Assembly (NCBI GenBank): GCA_030280995.1
Contig: JASXTE010000001.1
Span: 9,581,001 to 9,645,000 of the forward strand
Source: Hemileia vastatrix
Lineage: Eukaryota > Basidiomycota > Pucciniomycetes > Pucciniales > Zaghouaniaceae
Direction: 5' to 3'
Length of the DNA stretch: 64,000 nucleotides
Positions 23,148 through 34,240 of the stretch are shown here, one piece after another; position 1 is the stretch's first letter; every line of letters starts with the position of its first letter. The notes beneath the pieces are model-generated. The model did not search any database. It saw nothing but the letters and a program-made list of their open reading frames with translations, and had not been told where the DNA came from. The position numbers and the translations under genes were made by a program.

Positions 23148-23959
23148 CTGTCACCAGACGACCTATGCACAAGGTGGAGGGTGTTCCTGGAAGTGAGATG
23201 AGGAGAGTAGTTTAGAAACTTCTTCAAAGCACAGAGGAAATGTTTGAGGAAGTGATTTGAAGATGACTCAAAGGAAGAGCTACTGCTTTGAGATATGTTC
23301 AATAAGAATTCTAATATAATTTAAAGGTAATATTAATATTCTTAAGATCTCACAAAGGGTTGAAAAATCAATAATCAAAGATTTAGAATTTAGAAATGAT
23401 TACTGAGAAAAAATATGGAAATGTACAATAATAATGATTTAACCTAAAGCTTTACCACTGTTAACTATATATACGTTTTATAATTTAATTCTAAAGGAAT
23501 ATCGAACCAGAATCCAACCCCTTTTATATCCATTACTCCTCCTCGCATTGACCTCATACCCATCCATTATTCCACACACCACAGACCACCAAAATTACAT
23601 CCGTTACACCTGGACCCTCCTCACTAACATCTGTTTACCCTTTAATCCTCCACTAAACATCCCGTCCATGCTCACTACCCCTTTTAATAACCCACAGATA
23701 CTTAATAAACCTTTTAGCAGACTATTACATTAACTATTGCACTGTGTGTTGCTTATTGCGGAAAATACTAAAACACACTATTGAGAGATTGACTAATTTA
23801 GATTTAAAGTTTAGAGTAGCGTGGTTGAATAGTGAGTACACAAAGGAAAGTTGCAGTTGCTATGTAGAATTGCTTTCTGCACTTTGAGTATGGATTTAGA
23901 CCTCTGTATTATTGATTTAATGAGCTGCTTTTGCCTCGAGTGTCACATGGCGCGTGACA
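23148..23959 (-). repeat. Chromovirus copy 1, 5' LTR
   Basis: 812 bp, the partner of 14195-15005. In element sense it begins TGTCACGCGCCATGTGACA and ends TCTGGTGACA. Confidence 0.9.
23480..23528 (-). promoter_or_regulatory. Chromovirus gag-pol core promoter and inferred start
   Basis: In element sense the LTR has TATAAAAG (23528-23521), followed about 36 nt downstream by AGAATTAAATTAT (23492-23480), the segment complementary to the candidate primer-binding site. That places the inferred RNA 5' end at or near 23492. The same pair of elements is present in the other LTRs. Confidence 0.55.
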
Positions 23960-23964
23960 GGAAC

Positions 23965-25028
23965 ATTTCAAGCTTTCATGTTCTGGTGGCAAAATCATAG
24001 TGGGAAACTCCAAAATGCTGGTTATCAACTTTTCAAATACAATGACAGCATCTATTTTTAAACCAAAAGCCATGTTAAAAAATTTATATGTATTCATGTA
24101 GATGACAGCCTAGTCACTGGAGATTCCATAGAAAGTTTGAAAACATAGGAGCTCTGTCTCAAGAAGAGCTTATCTATCAAATGGGAGAACTCACTTGACT
24201 CAATTGATGGGATCTCAACAACAAGAGTGGAAACATGCTTCTTACTTCATTAAACACATCTTATTGAGCGTTTCCCAGCCTCACACAGTGTACCTATATT
24301 TGCAAAGAAACTCCCTTACCAACTCATTACCACTTAGCTACCCCAAATGACAATTCACTGACTCTTCAATATAAGGGTTATCTCTCTATAATTTGTTCTT
24401 TGAGTAACATAGCTATATGAAAAAGACTGGATTTCTATTTTTCAGTAAATCTACTACCTTTTTTTGCAAAATGTCCTCAACAAGAGAATTGGAATTCATT
24501 AGAGCACCTATTGGGTTATTTATCTGTCACAAAGCACAAAAAGTTGTTCTTGGGCAATTGAATCTCACTGGCAAGCTTGAGGTGTATTCAGATTCCAACT
24601 GGGGTGGAGAGATTTTAAGATCCACTTGAGGAATGGTCATCTTTCTACAGGGTTCTCTCATCTTTTGAATCTCAAAATGTATGCCTTGCGTGGCCACCTC
24701 TACCAGTCTTGAAGAACTTATGGCACTAAGTGCAACAGCCAGAATTGGTATCTGGGTCAGGAATTTGTTACATGAACCAATAGGCTTTACTGAACCGCTT
24801 CACTTCCATTGTGACAGTCAGTATACTGTGAAAATATCCTTGGATCAAGCCTCCAAAAAACAAACCAGACATGTTGAGAATGACTTCTTCTATGTTAATC
24901 AACAGCTTTTCAAGAAGAAAGCAGATATTTTGTGGGTAGAGAAAAGCAACCAGTTGACTGATGTCTTAACCAAGAGTTTAGGTAAAATTTTACATAATTC
25001 AGCTTTTGTAAAACTGGGACTTATATGA
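23965..25028 (+). pseudogene. Copia reverse transcriptase (3' part) and RNase H
   Basis: Continuation of the Copia pol frame after the nested chromovirus. Recognisable pieces: HVDDSLVTGDS (the catalytic YVDD region, with H for Y), then GKLEVYSDSNWGG, ATSTSLEELMALSA, LHFHCDSQYTVKIS and ADILWVEKSNQLTDVLTKSLGK of RNase H, ending at 25028. Several stops and shifts make it non-functional. Confidence 0.8.
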
Positions 25029-25133
25029 TTTAGATTGGGGCCAATTTTTTTCTTTTTTTTTCTCTCCTTGACTTCTACTCTACAATATTAAATATTATTA
25101 AGTAAACTTTCAAGTAATGGTGTTCTGCAGCTT

Positions 25134-25148
25134 GTTGAGGGGGCAGGT
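25134..25148 (+). promoter_or_regulatory. Copia polypurine tract
   Basis: GTTGAGGGGGCAGG lies immediately before the 3' LTR. This is the position and composition expected for plus-strand DNA priming. Confidence 0.65.
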
Positions 25149-25289
25149 GTTGAGAGAGATAGTTTACATTCAACTGTGCTAAAGCTACCCTATATACTTG
25201 TATATAAATCTTATGCTAATTATCAGTTTATGTTATCCTTTACAAGAAAATAAATAAAAATAACATATTCAAACCCCTCTGCCTCAATA
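25149..25289 (+). repeat. Copia 3' LTR
   Basis: 141 bp matching the 5' LTR at 9895-10036. Differences include several losses of CpG (for example TTACGC to TTATGC, TACGAG to TACAAG). Confidence 0.88.
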
Positions 25290-25294
25290 GAACT

Positions 25295-27041
25295 GTGTCC
25301 TGTGCATGTGTGCATTAATATTATGTGCCTCCCAAATTTCCTCTTAGCACTCAGGGAGAATTATGGGAGTAGAAGACCAAACTGTATCCATAATCTAAAG
25401 CTTTGGTTTTCAAATACACATTTAAAAAACATCTTTCACTCTAAGATCATCCACATTCATTTGGTTGTGTAAATCCTGCTTACATGCATATTAATTCTGA
25501 GTTGCACAAATTTATGATATCATTCCACACTCATTTTTTGAAAAATTCACTATTTGCAAGTTACACAAAATATTCATCAATTGTGTTTCTTGGTTTATTC
25601 AATAACATCACTCCTTCCATGGTACTGATTTATTCTATCCCTTCTTCTACAATACTCATTTTTCTTCACTCAACTGTTGCATTTCCAGTGCCATTAAATT
25701 TCATTGATGATTTATTATACATGGAAGAAGATCTGTTTCTTACATATTTTTAACTACCTATTATAACAATCAAAGATCCAATTCAACTACACTGAGACCA
25801 AAAAAATAATAGAACAAGATTGTTACACTGGTAATGCATGCTTAATGAAAGACTACTTTGGGGAAGAACATTTTCAATTTTGTTGGAGCTTTGAGGTGTA
25901 GACATGGATTAGAAATTATTATAATATAATAAAATGATAACTTTGGGTGTGATGTGATTATGAGAAGTGAGAAAAGTAGTGTTGTGTAAGAGAATGACAA
26001 GTAATGTAGTTTTTGGTAAGAGTGAAGCTTTAATAATTCAGAGGTAGTGAGGTGTTGCAAGGTTGAGCAAGTGAGATAAATTGCTGAAAAAATGGCAGGG
26101 CAGAAAATGAGTTACACAAATGGTTCAGTAATTTGTGGAAAGATCCATGATTTACTGAAAAAATTACTGATTTGACCTGTTACCAAAAGACTGAAAATAG
26201 ATGAGTGTGGAATTTTAGCCACTGTTTTCAGTAAAATATGCATACCAAAGCTAATTTGACCTGCCAATGTAGATTCTATAAACTTGCAAACAATAAAAAT
26301 GAGTAATGTTGGTGATTTTCAGGTTGAAGGTGCTATGAACTAGCATACTTATTCACCTAGCGATCAACTATATCTACCTATTGACACATCATCACCTGAT
26401 TTCCCCAGTTCTATCTGGAGTCTAGCTGATGCCATGTAAACAGGTAAGTAATCTATATAGGTTCTATCCAGAGTCTAGCTGATGCAATTTAAACAGAAGG
26501 GTCCTAATTAATATTAATGTTAATTTTCATGTTTGATAGATATCACAGCTAATCCTGTAACATTTGCAGTTTGGTTGCCCCTGAACCCCCCAAAAAAACA
26601 CTGTTATCTATCACATGACCTAGCACATCTGAACATTGAATATGCAGCTTGATGCTGCAAATATTTTTGAGATCTCCCACCCAATCTCCTCACTTCCATA
26701 TTTTCCTTTCTTTTCCTTGTTTCTGTAATAATATTTAATATAACATAACATTCCATTATTATTTTTTATTATACTTCAACTTAACAAAGATTCCAATGTC
26801 TGCTAGCATAAATTAAATAAGGGAAACATATAAAAGTGTTCAACTTGCAGTGAAACTAGAGAACTATATATATTGTTGTAAGTGTAGTTTTTATCCTTGC
26901 CATTGTGCTCAGTATTCTACTTGTTGTCTATTATCTCTATGTTCTTTACAGGTCAGTTAAAAATCCATAATATTGTCTAAGAGAGCTTTGTCTCACTGGA
27001 TTGTATAACTGTAAAGGATAGAAGTATTATTATTATTTAGA

Positions 27042-27072
<31 letters not shown>

Positions 27073-27315
27073 GCAATTAATCATTTAATCATTATTTTTC
27101 TTGTTGTCTATTTTTTCTTTGTTTCTTACAGGTCAGTTAACATTCAGTAGTATTGTCTAAAAGCACCTTTTCTCACTGGATTATATTACTATAAAGATTG
27201 TTTGAAAAATATAAAAAATGAGTAACAATGTATTGACAGGTTTCTGGATCATATTCTTCTTGTAAATTTTCATATTTATTAATCCTTTTGTTTATTTCAT
27301 ATTTTTTTCACAATA
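25295..27315. other. Unassigned AT-rich region with small duplication
   Basis: No gene recognised; open frames of 70-90 codons at 25484-25753 (plus) and 25842-26060 (minus) have no features I can name. A segment of about 97 bp at 26920-27016 (containing TTTACAGGTCAGTTAA) is repeated in direct orientation at 27101-27197. A short (AT)n run lies between them at about 27047-27069. Confidence 0.45.
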
Positions 27316-27622
27316 GGGGGTGTCAGTTCTGGCAAATCCGCACTTACAAATCCGCACTTAAATTTGACCAAATCCGCACTTAAATAAGTGCGGATTTCCA
27401 AAACACACTAGCCCCAATACTGGTGGATTTCAAAATGAAATAAGTCACTTATTTCACTCAAATCCGCACTTTCTCAACCAAAAGTGCTGATTTCACCATC
27501 AAGTCCCATTTCACTGATTTGTCAGCATCATCCCATTCATACGCAGCACTCCGCAGCATAACACTTCATAACTCAAAACATTGTACATCACTTACATCTT
27601 CATATCAGATCATATAAGAGTC

Positions 27623-28882
27623 ATGCCTTCCTCACTTTCAAATCGTGATAAATTACATAAAGCAAAGACTTTCATGGCGCTTGAACTGCTCTTGGACTCT
27701 GATTCTGATTCTGATCTAGAAGAAGATTTTGTCGTTTTATCAAAAATGGCCAGGAAACGTTACCTTCTTCCCAGAAAGCCTCAAGTACTTTATACCCCCA
27801 AGTACACCATCCAAACACTTCTTAACCTATCTACACCCAGTTTTAGACAGCTGTTCAGGACTTCTCAGGAATGTTTCCTTAAATTGCTTGAGCTTATTCA
27901 GGATCATCCCATATTTCACAATAATTCTCAAAAAGAACAACGACATCCTTCAATTCAATTGGCCATCACACTATGTCATTTGGGTTCAAATGGTAATGGA
28001 GCCGCTTTGAAACGTTTAGAAAATGTCTTTGATTTAGGGTATGGTTCAGTTAACACTTATACCAAACAATGTATCACTGCCATCAACTCCTTGGAATCTC
28101 AACTTCTCACCTGGCCAACAAAAGAAGAGTGACTTGAATCATCTCAGGTTATGCAAGCAGAGGGCTTTCCAGGATGTATTGGTTTTGTTGATGGTACTAC
28201 TATTCCTTTGAGCCAGAAACCTGGTCAAGGTGGAAACAATTACTTTGACCGTAAAAAGAGGTAGATTATTTTTAACTCCTTTCATCCTCCTTGAAACTAA
28301 CACAAACAAATATATCTTCTTTATAGATATTCAATTAACGTTCAGCTTATATGTGACGTAAACAAAAAATTTATATCATTCTTCGCTGGCTATCCTGGCT
28401 CATGTCATGACTCCTACGTCTTCCAAAGAATGCATATTTCAAATGAACCTGAAAAATTCTTTGATGAAAATCAGTATCTTCTTGCAGATTCTGCTTATGT
28501 GAATGGAAAGTATGTACTTCCTGCTTTTCGGGGAGCAGCTTCAGAAGACAGTCAAAATGCCAAATTCAACAATCATTTGGCAAAGTCAAGAGTCTGTATT
28601 GAACATTCTATTGGAATCTTGAAAGGCTGTTTTTCTAGTTTAAGGGAATTAAGAAGTCCTCTTAGAAATAAATCTGAAATGGAGGCGGTGATCAACTGGA
28701 TTCTGTGTTGCACTATACTTCATAACCTACTTGCTGACCTCAAAGATCAATGGTTAGAGCTGTATGAAGATGAACAATTTGATTCACCTCCGACTATATC
28801 CAACACTTCTATTTCTCAATCAACTAGTATAAGGGCAAAAATCCTTCCAATAACACTCCAACATTTTTCAACGCAATTTTAA
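27623..28882 (+). pseudogene. Harbinger-type DDE transposase with one in-frame stop
   Basis: HARBI1-like (DDE_Tnp_4) transposase that would cut and join the element ends. Exon 1 runs from MPSSLSNRDKLHK (27623) to 28260. A 66-bp intron (GTAGAT...TTATAG) follows, and exon 2 is 28327-28882. The catalytic triad is visible: D in CIGFVDGTTIPLS, D in YPGSCHDSYVF and E in RVCIEHSIGILKG. About 395 residues, within the normal range, with an acidic Ser/Asp N-terminal stretch (LLDSDSDSDLEED). A single TGA at 28130-28132 interrupts exon 1, after WPTKEE and before LESSQVM. All other frame is open, so inactivation looks recent. No separate Myb-like second protein was found in the element. Confidence 0.85.
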
Positions 28883-29171
28883 TTTTTTTCTCTTTCTCTT
28901 CAAATTATCAATTTGCATGTATTATTCACTGAGAATGGTAAATTTTTTTGCATATTTTTTTGGTTTTTGAATTTGCTGTTAAAGTCTTATTTTTTTTTCT
29001 CTCTGTGTTTTCTTTCATCAACTCAACATGAAATCGCATATTTTCAGCAAACGCATATTTTTTCAGTCACTCAAAGGTTGGGAAAGAGTTGGAAGGGAAG
29101 ATTAAGGGTTCCGAGGCATTTTAAATGAAGAAAAGGGTCTGGGAGAGGTTGAGAGGGGTGAAATGGGGATC

Positions 29172-29775
29172 AAAAGAGGATGGCATACAATGGGGCTGGG
29201 AGGATAGCGAAAGGCATGGGGAGGGAAGACAAGCATGTGTTGATAGAATTGAAAGGGATGGAGATTGGTGCAAACAGAGTGTGAAAATAGGAGGATGAAC
29301 TCTGTTCTTCGGGCAAAGAACAGAGTTCACTTCCATAAAATATTAGCTGAAACATAGTTTTCAATTCTGTAAAAACAGTTGTAAGTAATAGAAAAAGTCA
29401 CTGATTTTTTTTATATGTAATCCTTGCTTTACTAGGAGACTTTTGTGACGAAGCAGATTTTTGAGTTACCTTTAAAAGAGGATGGCATACAATGGGGCTG
29501 GGAGGATAGCAAAAGGCATGGGGAGGGAAGACAAGCATGTGTTGATAGAATTGAAAGGGATGGAGATTGGTGCAAACAGAGTGTGAAAATAGGAGGATGA
29601 ACTCTGTTCTTCGGGCGAAGAACAGAGTTCACTTCCATAAAATATTAGCTGAAACATAGTTTTCAATTCTGTAAAAACAGTTGTAAGTAATAGAAAAAGT
29701 CACTGATTTTTTTTATATGTAATCCTTGCTTTACGAGGAGACTTTTGTGACGAAGCAGATTTTTGAGTTACCTTT
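29172..29775. repeat. 302-bp tandem duplication with hairpin
   Basis: Two adjacent copies (29172-29473 and 29474-29775) differ at about three bases. Each contains a hairpin with 14-bp arms AACTCTGTTCTTCG and a 2-bp centre: 29298-29327 with one mismatch, 29600-29629 perfect. It lies inside the Harbinger element, downstream of the transposase. Confidence 0.9.
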
Positions 29776-30171
29776 TGAGATTTGGAATGTCTGGGAGGCA
29801 TTATGAAACTGGCACATAACAAGAAAAAAGATTAAAAAGTAGAAGAAATAAGTAAAAAAGAATGTAAACATGCCTGGTCAAAATATTGAAAATGTCAGGA
29901 AGGGGTGTGTGCCGAGGATTGATGGGTAGGTAGCGAGGAAGGTCAGTGTGTCACATGTGACAGGGATGGGGTAAGAAAGGAAGGGATGTTTTGTGGCCAA
30001 AATGTGGTTGTGAAAAAAAACGGGAAAAAAGTGCTGATTTGAGGTCATAACTGACACCCTTTTTTGAAATAAGTGACTTTTTTGCAAAATTTAAGTGCTG
30101 ATTTGTAAGTGCTGATTTGGTTTGAAATCCGCACTTAATTTAAGTGCGTATTTGCCAGAACTGACACCCCC

Positions 30172-30860
30172 TAATAATTCTTGGCCTTAAACTGTGTCCT
30201 CAATCTAATTCTTCTTTTTTATTGATGACCTTGTTCATTTTTCTGGTTCTCTTTTTTTCATTTATTTGTCTTTTTTTACCTTTCCAATCAGTCTATCTGT
30301 AAGTGTATTTCATTGATATTTGCTAAATTTTCTTTTTTTCTGTTATTTAGATATAGTTTTTTGAAAATATCACCCATCTCTTAAATTCAAAGCTGTAAAT
30401 ATTGTGATGGCTGGAAATAAATTGGATGAGATTTGTACAGTCTATTGCACTTTGATCAGTGATGAATCCTTGCACAAATGGATTAAGGTCTATCAAACAA
30501 CCAGAGCTGTAGTTGTTGACCAAGCACATATCTCCAACATGGCCATCCTTTTCAGCTAGATGATGGAAAATGCAAGTTATTAATGGCCCTGATTGAAAAT
30601 TATCCAAAAACATATGTCAGAAAAATAAGGGATGCTTTGTTCCAGTTGCATAGCATCAATATCAGTACCTCAAGATTACAACATGAACTCCATGCTTTCT
30701 TGAATTTATGAAACAAAAATATTCTAACCATGCATCCCAGCCAAAGTGATGTAAAAAGAATCAATTATAATGCTCTAATTAGCCACTTCAAGTTGAATGG
30801 CTTGTTTTTACTGGTAAGAATGCTATTTATTGTTTTTTTTTAAAAAAATAAATTACATTA
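30172..30860. other. Unassigned flank of Harbinger element
   Basis: T-rich sequence followed by a segment (about 30380-30760) with several broken open frames on both strands. No domain recognised. Confidence 0.4.
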
Positions 30861-32930
30861 GGGGGTCTCAAACCTTACAAAATACACATAGCAGGTTCCA
30901 TTTGAAAAACACCACACAAACTCACCATGAAACATAGCTGGTTTGGTATTTGGGGCCTCAAAAATGGGGTCAAATATGCCCTACTTTTGTGCCATTTTCT
31001 CAACAACAATTCATCCCACCAATATCTACATCCTCTCAATCAACTGCACATCACCTCCCTTCCAACCTATCCCATATAACCCATATAAGCCATATAAGCC
31101 ATATAACCCATACAAACCATATACTCCACATCAAATCTATTCTCTCCCTGTTCTTTTACAAATCAAATTTTTCTCCTTTACACCACATTAGATCTATTAA
31201 TTTTTTTTTCTTTCTCTATCAAATTTTCCTACTCAACTTTCAATTCTCAAACCTTCTTATTTTTATCTAGTTCTTCATAAATATCTAAAAACTTGGTTAG
31301 TTTTTATTTTTCTTTAACAAAATTTTATTTTTCACTAATTTCTTTTTATAGTGTTAATTTCCTCACCCAGAATCTACTCAATTGATACCATCTGAGCTTC
31401 AGATTATAATTAACTGGCTATATATTAAATCCAATTTTGAAGCCTGTTTTGGCTGTGAAAATTTCAATCAAGTTGGTTGTTCACCTGCCTAAAAATTGAG
31501 TAGCTTTAATCAAATGGTAATGGAGATGAAATCAAAAACTAGAGGTAAGATGGTTTTGGCAACAAAGAAAATGAGACAAGTATTCAAAAACTATCAAGAA
31601 AAATACAAAAAGGGAAAGATGGTTTGCTCTTCCACTGGGTTTAAAATTACCAAGATGATTTGAAACATGGAATCATTTCCATTTTTGGAAAACTCAACTC
31701 TATGTGTCCTCTTTATGATCAAATGGATGAACTCTTTGGAAAATGACCCAATTTTAACACCTTGCATGTAAATCAATGTCCAAAAATTTCTGAGTCTCAT
31801 GCAAATAATAAAGAATATACTGTAGATCCTTAAATTTACTCTTCTGAATTTGAAGAACCAACTGTATATTCTGAGGTTGATCTCAATGAGCCCATGGTAG
31901 TCAGCTTAAACTACTTTTTTTATTATTCTTTATTTCTTATTTCTGATTTACTCCTCATGTATTAACTAGACCCAAAGCTCATCAAATCTAGAAATTTATA
32001 AGGAAGTATCTGATGATAAAAGGCTAGAAGATAAATAATCAATCCCTCTTAGAAATAGATTCAAGAAAAGAGCTTCTTCTAGTTTTTGGACAACACAGTC
32101 TATGCCTAAGGTTGTTTTTATGGCTTATAAAGTTTACAGGGAGATCATAAATAAATGTGAAAAGGGTTTTTTTTTGGTATTTACTAAAGTTTTTTGTAAT
32201 TTATTTCTCTTCTACTCAAAAGCTAAACTTTTTTAAGAGAATGAACATGCTCAAACTGAAATGATGAAGTTATAGTCTCAAGAAAAAACTGCCAGACATC
32301 AATAACTTTTTGAAGAAAAAAAGTGGCTTCATTCACAATCAAAGGAAGAAAAATGTTTGGAAATTAAGAGAGATTATTCAGATTTAGATAGTTAGAAGGT
32401 TAAGATGCAAAGGGAGGATTATAAAAAATTTTAAAATAAACAATTTCATTTGAAAAATTCCAAAATTCAGTTTCAGGTCAATGAATTTAAAATGAAGAAA
32501 CTCAATGCTAAAAAATACAGAAATCAAGATTTTATACTTGCCTTTTTTAATGCAAATAAATCAAATTCTGATATTAATGAGTTTCTTTATTAACTGGGTT
32601 AAATTTTAATTAATATTAATACATTTCTTTCTGAACTTCTTCTTTAATATCAACATGAGAGTCTTCAAACAATTCTTGTATTTCCTTCCTTAGACATTTA
32701 AACTGTTCAAAAAATTTTTGACTAAATAAACTACTAATATTCAATAATCTAGAACCTACTCCCTCAATTATACTTTTTTCCTCTATATCAATTATTTTTA
32801 TAAATCTTTCTCTTGTTTTTAATTCAAAATTTTCTTAAATTTTTTTTCAAATACTATCTTCACCCTCAGATTGTGCAAATCACCAAATTTTTTCTAAGTC
32901 AATTTTTTTTGCAATACCCCCCCTAATATT
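30861..32930 (+). pseudogene. Decayed sequence with Harbinger-accessory-like fragment
   Basis: Starts near AGGGGGTCTCAAACC and ends near ATACCCCCCCTAAT, suggesting a degraded element of the GGGGG-ended type, but the ends do not pair well. Within 31490-31830 a broken plus-strand frame reads RGKMVLATKKMRQVFKNYQE, then EKYKKGK and CPLYDQMDELFGK. This recalls Myb/SANT-associated proteins often linked to Harbinger elements. Several stops are present. Assignment is tentative. Confidence 0.35.
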
Positions 32931-34240
32931 TACCATAGAAGGGGGTGCTAATCAACATTTTTTTCTTTATTGAAAGTAAATTTAATAAATTAATATGCTG
33001 ACTCTATTCTCTTACTTGAATTTGAAAAATAATACAAAGAAATATGAAATGAAAAAATGAAAAAATGAAAGTGACAATAAATTCTTACATATTCTAAAAA
33101 AGTCCCCCAAAGTCCCTAATATTTCAAAAAAAAGCCTGAAATTCTCAAAAAAATTGCCAAAAATCAATAGACAATTACTTGAAATTTTTTTCAAAATGGT
33201 TCCAAATAATTTCAGTGAAAAAAACCCTAAATAGCCTAAAAAAACCTAAAAATTACTGGTAATTCTTGGAAATGTTTCTAAATGGTTTTAAAAAACAAAT
33301 AAGAAAAAAATAGCCCAAAAATACTTAAAAAAAAGTTTAAAATTCTCATAAAATTTTTCCGAATTGTTTCTGAATGATTCTGAAGCAATTTAGCAAAAAA
33401 AAGCCAAAAAAAATGAAAAAACTAAAAAAGTTTTAAAAACACCAAAAAATCAGTAAAAACAGAACAAAATAGGTTGATGTGCAAGAAAAAAGGAAAAAAA
33501 TGGAAGACAGAACAGTTTAATCAGTAATTAATTTAAAACAGATGATAAAAAAAAGAAAAAAATTAAAGAGAAAAAAGACACTTCAATCAGAAATTAACTA
33601 ACAAAAATTTTGAAATTGAACTACCTTTAGAGTTGTGGATTAAGAAATATCAGAACCAATAATGAGTGATTCAAGTGAGAGATGAAAAGAAGATGAGATA
33701 TCATGGTGAGGAAAAATCTTAGAAATTTAGTGCGATTTCAAGTCTGGGAGCTGAACCAAAACAAATGAAACTGAGAAACTGGGGAAATTCATTGCAACAA
33801 TGGTTAAAATTTATAAATATTAAGGTCAAGTGTATGATTATGAGATTGATTAAATTCTTGTAAGTCACATACCTCACTTGTATTAATAATCCCTTAAGGA
33901 ATACCTTAAAAAAATATAGGTGTTTGCATCTCTGTACAGTGGGCGGCCATTTATTTTGGTCAATTTTTGTTTCATCCAAACTTTTTCAATTCATATCAAA
34001 AATTCTATAAATTTATACTCTGATACCTGGGATACTAAAGATTAACATCATATAGATGAAAAAATAGTCTAAGAAATTTTTTTTCAAACTTTATTTCTTA
34101 GTAAAAATGACATTTTTGACTTCAAAAGCAGAAATCTGACAGACACATAACTTTCACCATCAGAAAGCTAGCTAATGATATAGATGTATTGCTATATCAA
34201 AGTTTTAAAAAATGTAAAAATTATAAACTAAAATTAAAAA
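32931..34240. other. A-rich unassigned region
   Basis: AT-rich, with a diffuse repetitive block of 'aaaa...cctaaa' phrases at about 33040-33450 resembling the decayed array at 39826-42190. No coding feature supported. Confidence 0.4.

Larger units (their letters stand above)
14195..23959 (-). mobile_element. Ty3/Gypsy chromovirus, copy 1, inserted in Copia pol
   Basis: Complete element of about 9.8 kb with LTRs at 14195-15005 and 23148-23959, flanked by a perfect 5-bp duplication GGAAC (14190-14194 and 23960-23964). gag-pol lies on the minus strand (gag at the right end), so the right LTR is the 5' LTR. Pol contains protease, reverse transcriptase, RNase H, integrase with an HHCC zinc site and a C-terminal chromodomain, which defines a chromovirus. 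An extra gene on the plus strand lies between pol and the 3' LTR. gag-pol is broken in several places and carries a 1.35-kb insertion near its end. Confidence 0.92.
9895..25289 (+). mobile_element. Copia LTR retrotransposon with nested insertions
   Basis: A full-length but inactive Ty1/Copia element. The direct LTRs (9895-10036 and 25149-25289) begin TGTTGAG and end CTCAATA. The 5-bp target duplication GAACT (9890-9894 and 25290-25294) is perfect. Gene order gag, protease, integrase, reverse transcriptase, RNase H runs on the plus strand, with many stops and shifts. Subtracting the nested chromovirus and the MITE leaves about 5.2 kb, a normal Copia length. The LTRs differ at roughly a dozen positions in about 142, several of them CpG losses, so the insertion is old relative to the elements inside it. 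Confidence 0.9.
27316..30171 (+). mobile_element. PIF/Harbinger DNA transposon, nearly intact
   Basis: 2,856 bp bounded by terminal inverted repeats beginning GGGGGTGTCAGTTCTGGC, about 31 bp long with one mismatch (the C of ATCCGC against the A of ATACGC). Flanks are AAT on both sides if the terminal A/T is included. Subterminal copies of AAATCCGCACTTA in both orientations occur at each end, a likely transposase-binding array. It encodes one DDE transposase (27623-28882) and carries a 302-bp tandem duplication in its right half. The ends resemble those of the MITEs at 11004, 44430 and 48359. Confidence 0.9.

Noticed and set aside
30943..31270. Repeated Tyr-Asn-Pro-Tyr-Lys peptide in overlapping frames
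   Set aside because: A short local repeat (CATATAA/GCC units at about 31070-31130) gives tandem residues in more than one frame. No gene structure surrounds it.
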